From positions 1,984,001 to 2,048,000 of the forward strand of contig CBDDED010000003.1 of NCBI GenBank assembly GCA_965226825.1: a stretch of DNA of 64,000 bases, written 5' to 3'. Shown here piece by piece: positions 61,889 through 64,000 of the stretch. Within the stretch, counting starts at the first letter, position 1. Every line of letters begins with the position of its first letter. Position numbers and translations under genes: made by a program. The notes beneath the pieces were generated by a model. That model was given only the letters and a program-made list of their open reading frames with translations, did not search any database and was not told where the DNA came from. This DNA is from Io17-Chloro-G2 sp965226825. GTDB taxonomy: Bacteria; Chloroflexota; Dehalococcoidia; Lucifugimonadales; UBA3495.

Positions 61889-62470
61889 ATGCTCTCCGTC
61901 CACTACGGATACGCCCGGGTCAGCAAAGCCGACGATGAGGCCAGGAACCTGGAAACCCAACTGGGGATTCTGGCCGACCACGGCATTCGCGAGGACTTTA
62001 TTTTCTCCGACGTAGCCAGCGGCCGGACCATGAACCGAAGCGGCTGGCTGGACCTGATGTCCCGTGTCCAACCCGGGGATACCATCGGGGTCGCTTTCCT
62101 AGACCGGTTCTCCCGGAACTTCGAGGAGGGCGTCCGCATCCAGGCGGAGCTGACCGGGCGCGACATCGGCATCGTAGCGGTCCGGGAGAACATCAACGCC
62201 AGCGCCGCGGCGAAATTCTTCCGCAGGTCAATGTTGGCCCAGGGGGCCTACCAGGTGGACTCGGCCAGCGAACGGATCAAGTTGGGACTGGCCAGGGCCA
62301 GGGCCGGCGGGAAGAAAGTAGGGCGCCCACCGGCATTGACCCAGGACCAGGTTGAGCAATGCAGGTGGATGGCTGACGATGGCGCGGGTCTGCGGCAGAT
62401 AGCCCGGGTGATGACCTGCTCGCCGGCTACGGTGAAGAGGGCCCTGGCCGCCCCCCATCTGGAGACATGA
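61889..62470 (+). CDS. Serine recombinase (resolvase family)
   Basis: 193 residues from ATG 61889, preferred over the upstream frame start at 61850 because the catalytic domain then begins normally (MLSVHYGYARVSKADDEARN, nucleophile Ser12). It has GDTIGVAFLDRFSRNFEEGVRI, the long E-helix (RIKLGLARARAGGKKVGRPP) and a helix-turn-helix (GAGLRQIARVMTCSPATVKRAL). Complete. A degraded relative lies 0.6 kb downstream. Confidence 0.9.
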   Translation: MLSVHYGYARVSKADDEARNLETQLGILADHGIREDFIFSDVASGRTMNRSGWLDLMSRVQPGDTIGVAFLDRFSRNFEEGVRIQAELTGRDIGIVAVRENINASAAAKFFRRSMLAQGAYQVDSASERIKLGLARARAGGKKVGRPPALTQDQVEQCRWMADDGAGLRQIARVMTCSPATVKRALAAPHLET

Positions 62471-62691
62471 GCACCAGCTCGAGAGTGGCCCGGATGCGTG
62501 GCGAAAAGCCTATCTAAATAATATCTTTAGGTCTCATACTAATTTCTCACTCCTGTCAGCGCACCGTGATATGCAACCACCAGTGGGGCCGACCATCCCC
62601 GTTAACATCCGGGCAACGCCCCCGAATTCACAGGGATTTACGCTCACGGGCAACGTTCCAGCACAATCCATCACCAAAAGGAGAGCGAACA

Positions 62692-62922
62692 ATGTCTCAT
62701 CCAGTGGTACGGAAAACCGCCATCACGGTCGCCCTGGTCTGGTTCACGGTATTTCTACTGGTAGCAATCCAATCCGTGCTGAACGTCACGATAGCCGGTG
62801 TGGCGCCTGAAGCCGTACGTCTCACACTCGCGATGACGTTCCCATTCACCGTCGGAATATCTATCGTCATCGTGGGAATCGCATACCTGGCCACGCGGCG
62901 CCAGCCCAGAACAGAACACTGA
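62692..62922 (+). CDS. Small two-helix membrane protein
   Basis: 76 residues from ATG 62692, with AAAGGAGAG nine bases upstream. Two transmembrane helices (AITVALVWFTVFLLVAIQSV; FPFTVGISIVIVGIAYLA) with a short loop and a basic C-terminus (RRQPRTEH). No family recognised. Confidence 0.7.
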   Translation: MSHPVVRKTAITVALVWFTVFLLVAIQSVLNVTIAGVAPEAVRLTLAMTFPFTVGISIVIVGIAYLATRRQPRTEH

Positions 62923-63024
62923 AACCCACCATCACAAACGTCTATCCTGATGGAATCAGGCCCAACAGGCGGTTAGGAAATTCCCAAGCCAACTGGTCGG
63001 CGGGGTAAACAGCAACTACGGACA

Positions 63025-63564
63025 TGCTGCCTCAGCGGGGATTCTGGCCGGCTACGGCATTCGGGAAGGCCTGATTTTCTCCGACGTCGCCAGCGGTCGG
63101 CCCATGGCCCGGACCGACTGGATGGACCTGATGTCCCGGGCCCAACCCGGCGACACCATCGTGGTGGCATTCCTGGACCGGTTCAGCCGGAACTTTGAGG
63201 AAGGGGCCGCATTCAGGCAGAGCCGACCGGGCGCTATATTGGCATCGTCGCGGTCCGGGAGAACATTAACACCAGCGACGACAGTGCCGCGGCGAAGTAC
63301 TTTCAGCGCTCAATGCTGGCCCAAGGCGCCTGCCAGGTGGACTCCGCCAGTGAACGGATCAAGTTGGGGTTGGACCGGGCCAGGGCCGGCGGGAAACGTG
63401 TTGGACGACCACCGGCATTGACCCCGGAACAGATTGAGCAATGCCGTCGGATGGCTCAAGAGGGTTCTGGGTTGCGCCACATCGCCCGGGTGATGCAGTG
63501 CTCGCCGGCAACGGTAAAGAAGGCCTTGGACGCTGGCGCATGTAGTCCGGGCGATGACCCGTAG
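63025..63564 (+). pseudogene. Degraded serine recombinase
   Basis: GILAGYGIREGLIFSDVASG, GDTIVVAFLDRFSRNFEEGA, then after a frameshift near 63213 GRYIGIVAVRENI, and after the start of another frame MLAQGACQVDSASERIKLGL and the helix-turn-helix (GSGLRHIARVMQCSPATVKK). The first ~30 codons with the catalytic Ser are gone. Close relative of the gene at 61889. Confidence 0.85.
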
Positions 63565-63807
63565 AGTGGTTGATCGCCCTAGTTGTAGGCAAACCACCCG
63601 TCTATTGGCTTGAAGTTCTGGGGCTTCGCCATCCCCGAATCTGTCGGCAAATCCGTCCCGATAGGCCCGGTGGACTCCCGGACCCGGCCCGAGGTGTTCC
63701 ACGAAACCATGAATGCTCCGGGGGAGGAATCGAAGGAAAGGAGAAATTCACCGGAACGAGTGCTGGTATCGTTACTAGGAGCACACGGACTCTCGCTTGA
63801 CTCACCC
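63565..63807. other. Gap before the partial tyrosine recombinase
   Basis: No supported gene; downstream untranslated region of the recombinase on the minus strand. Confidence 0.4.
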
Positions 63808-64000
63808 TCAATCCTGTCCAACTAGTAGGATCCACCTCAGACTCCCCGACGGGTCCGGCGCCAACTCCAAGTAGACCAATGTGGTCTGAATCCGGCCGTG
63901 TCCCAACCATGCGCTCAGGTAATTCAACGGAATCCCATGGAGCAGCATGTGCCGTGCAAAGCTGTGCCTCAGCGTGTGGGTCCCAACACTCCGGCCTTGG
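63808..64000 (-). CDS. Tyrosine recombinase/integrase, C-terminal part (runs off the window)
   Basis: The 63 visible residues contain the catalytic core end: THTLRHSFARHMLLHGIPLN (H-x-x-R box), then AWLGHGRIQTTLVYLEL with the conserved LGH and the nucleophile Tyr in LVYLEL. Stop TGA at 63808-63810. The gene starts beyond the right edge. Such integrases normally sit next to an attachment site, so the edge of the accessory region may be close. Confidence 0.88.
   Translation of the reverse strand, partial: QGRSVGTHTLRHSFARHMLLHGIPLNYLSAWLGHGRIQTTLVYLELAPDPSGSLRWILLVGQD

Overview
The window (about 57% G+C by eye) looks like a bacterial chromosome of the Chloroflexota, probably the SAR202/Dehalococcoidia side. 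This is inferred from gene content: an LLM-class flavin monooxygenase, a double-domain CaiB/BaiF CoA-transferase, XdhC/MocA-type molybdenum-cofactor genes, secreted HNH-Excalibur nucleases and ISNCY/IS21/IS5/IS630 transposons. No rRNA or marker gene is present to prove it.

Layout. (1) 1-6300 is ordinary chromosome: a CsoR-like remnant, NAD-dependent formate dehydrogenase, an XdhC-MocA pair, an MFS transporter and a divergent metallophosphoesterase. (2) At 6352 lies the 5' half of a tRNA-Arg(CCG) with a good promoter; its T-arm and 3' acceptor are replaced by a hairpin, and from there on the DNA is accessory. A tyrosine recombinase is cut by the right edge of the window, so 6.4-64 kb may be one large island. 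(3) 6.4-16 kb: HNH lipoprotein, UDG-like protein, VapBC, a PAS-LuxR regulator, a UvrD-type helicase with C-terminal zinc fingers, and an HTH gene. (4) 16.8-19.35 kb: an IS21 element with a broken istA. (5) 19.8-26.9 kb: a defence-like cluster on the minus strand. Four genes overlap head to tail: N6-adenine methyltransferase, a double-GHKL histidine-kinase-like ATPase, a receiver-like protein and a ComEC/Rec2-type metallo-beta-lactamase hydrolase. An AbiEi-like antitoxin-type protein and a zinc-ribbon protein precede them. This is the best candidate for an undescribed system. (6) 27-39 kb: metabolic genes (LLM monooxygenase, fused CoA-transferase, ThDP enzyme) among decayed IS elements, between two copies of a 180-bp MITE. 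(7) 39-50 kb: small unknown genes, a DUF429 protein, a serine recombinase, and an Abi_2 gene cut by an IS630 copy. (8) 49.96-51.15 kb: a transposon-like unit with 17-bp perfect inverted ends and a 7-bp direct repeat, whose only gene encodes a coiled-coil/nuclease-like protein. (9) 51-64 kb: membrane and secreted proteins, a large FN3/LRR surface-protein gene broken by indels in near-identical FN3 repeats, a second coiled-coil/nuclease-like gene, serine recombinases whole and broken, and the partial tyrosine recombinase.

Many transposase genes carry single nonsense or frameshift lesions, so the region is an old, repeatedly hit insertion hotspot rather than one recent arrival.
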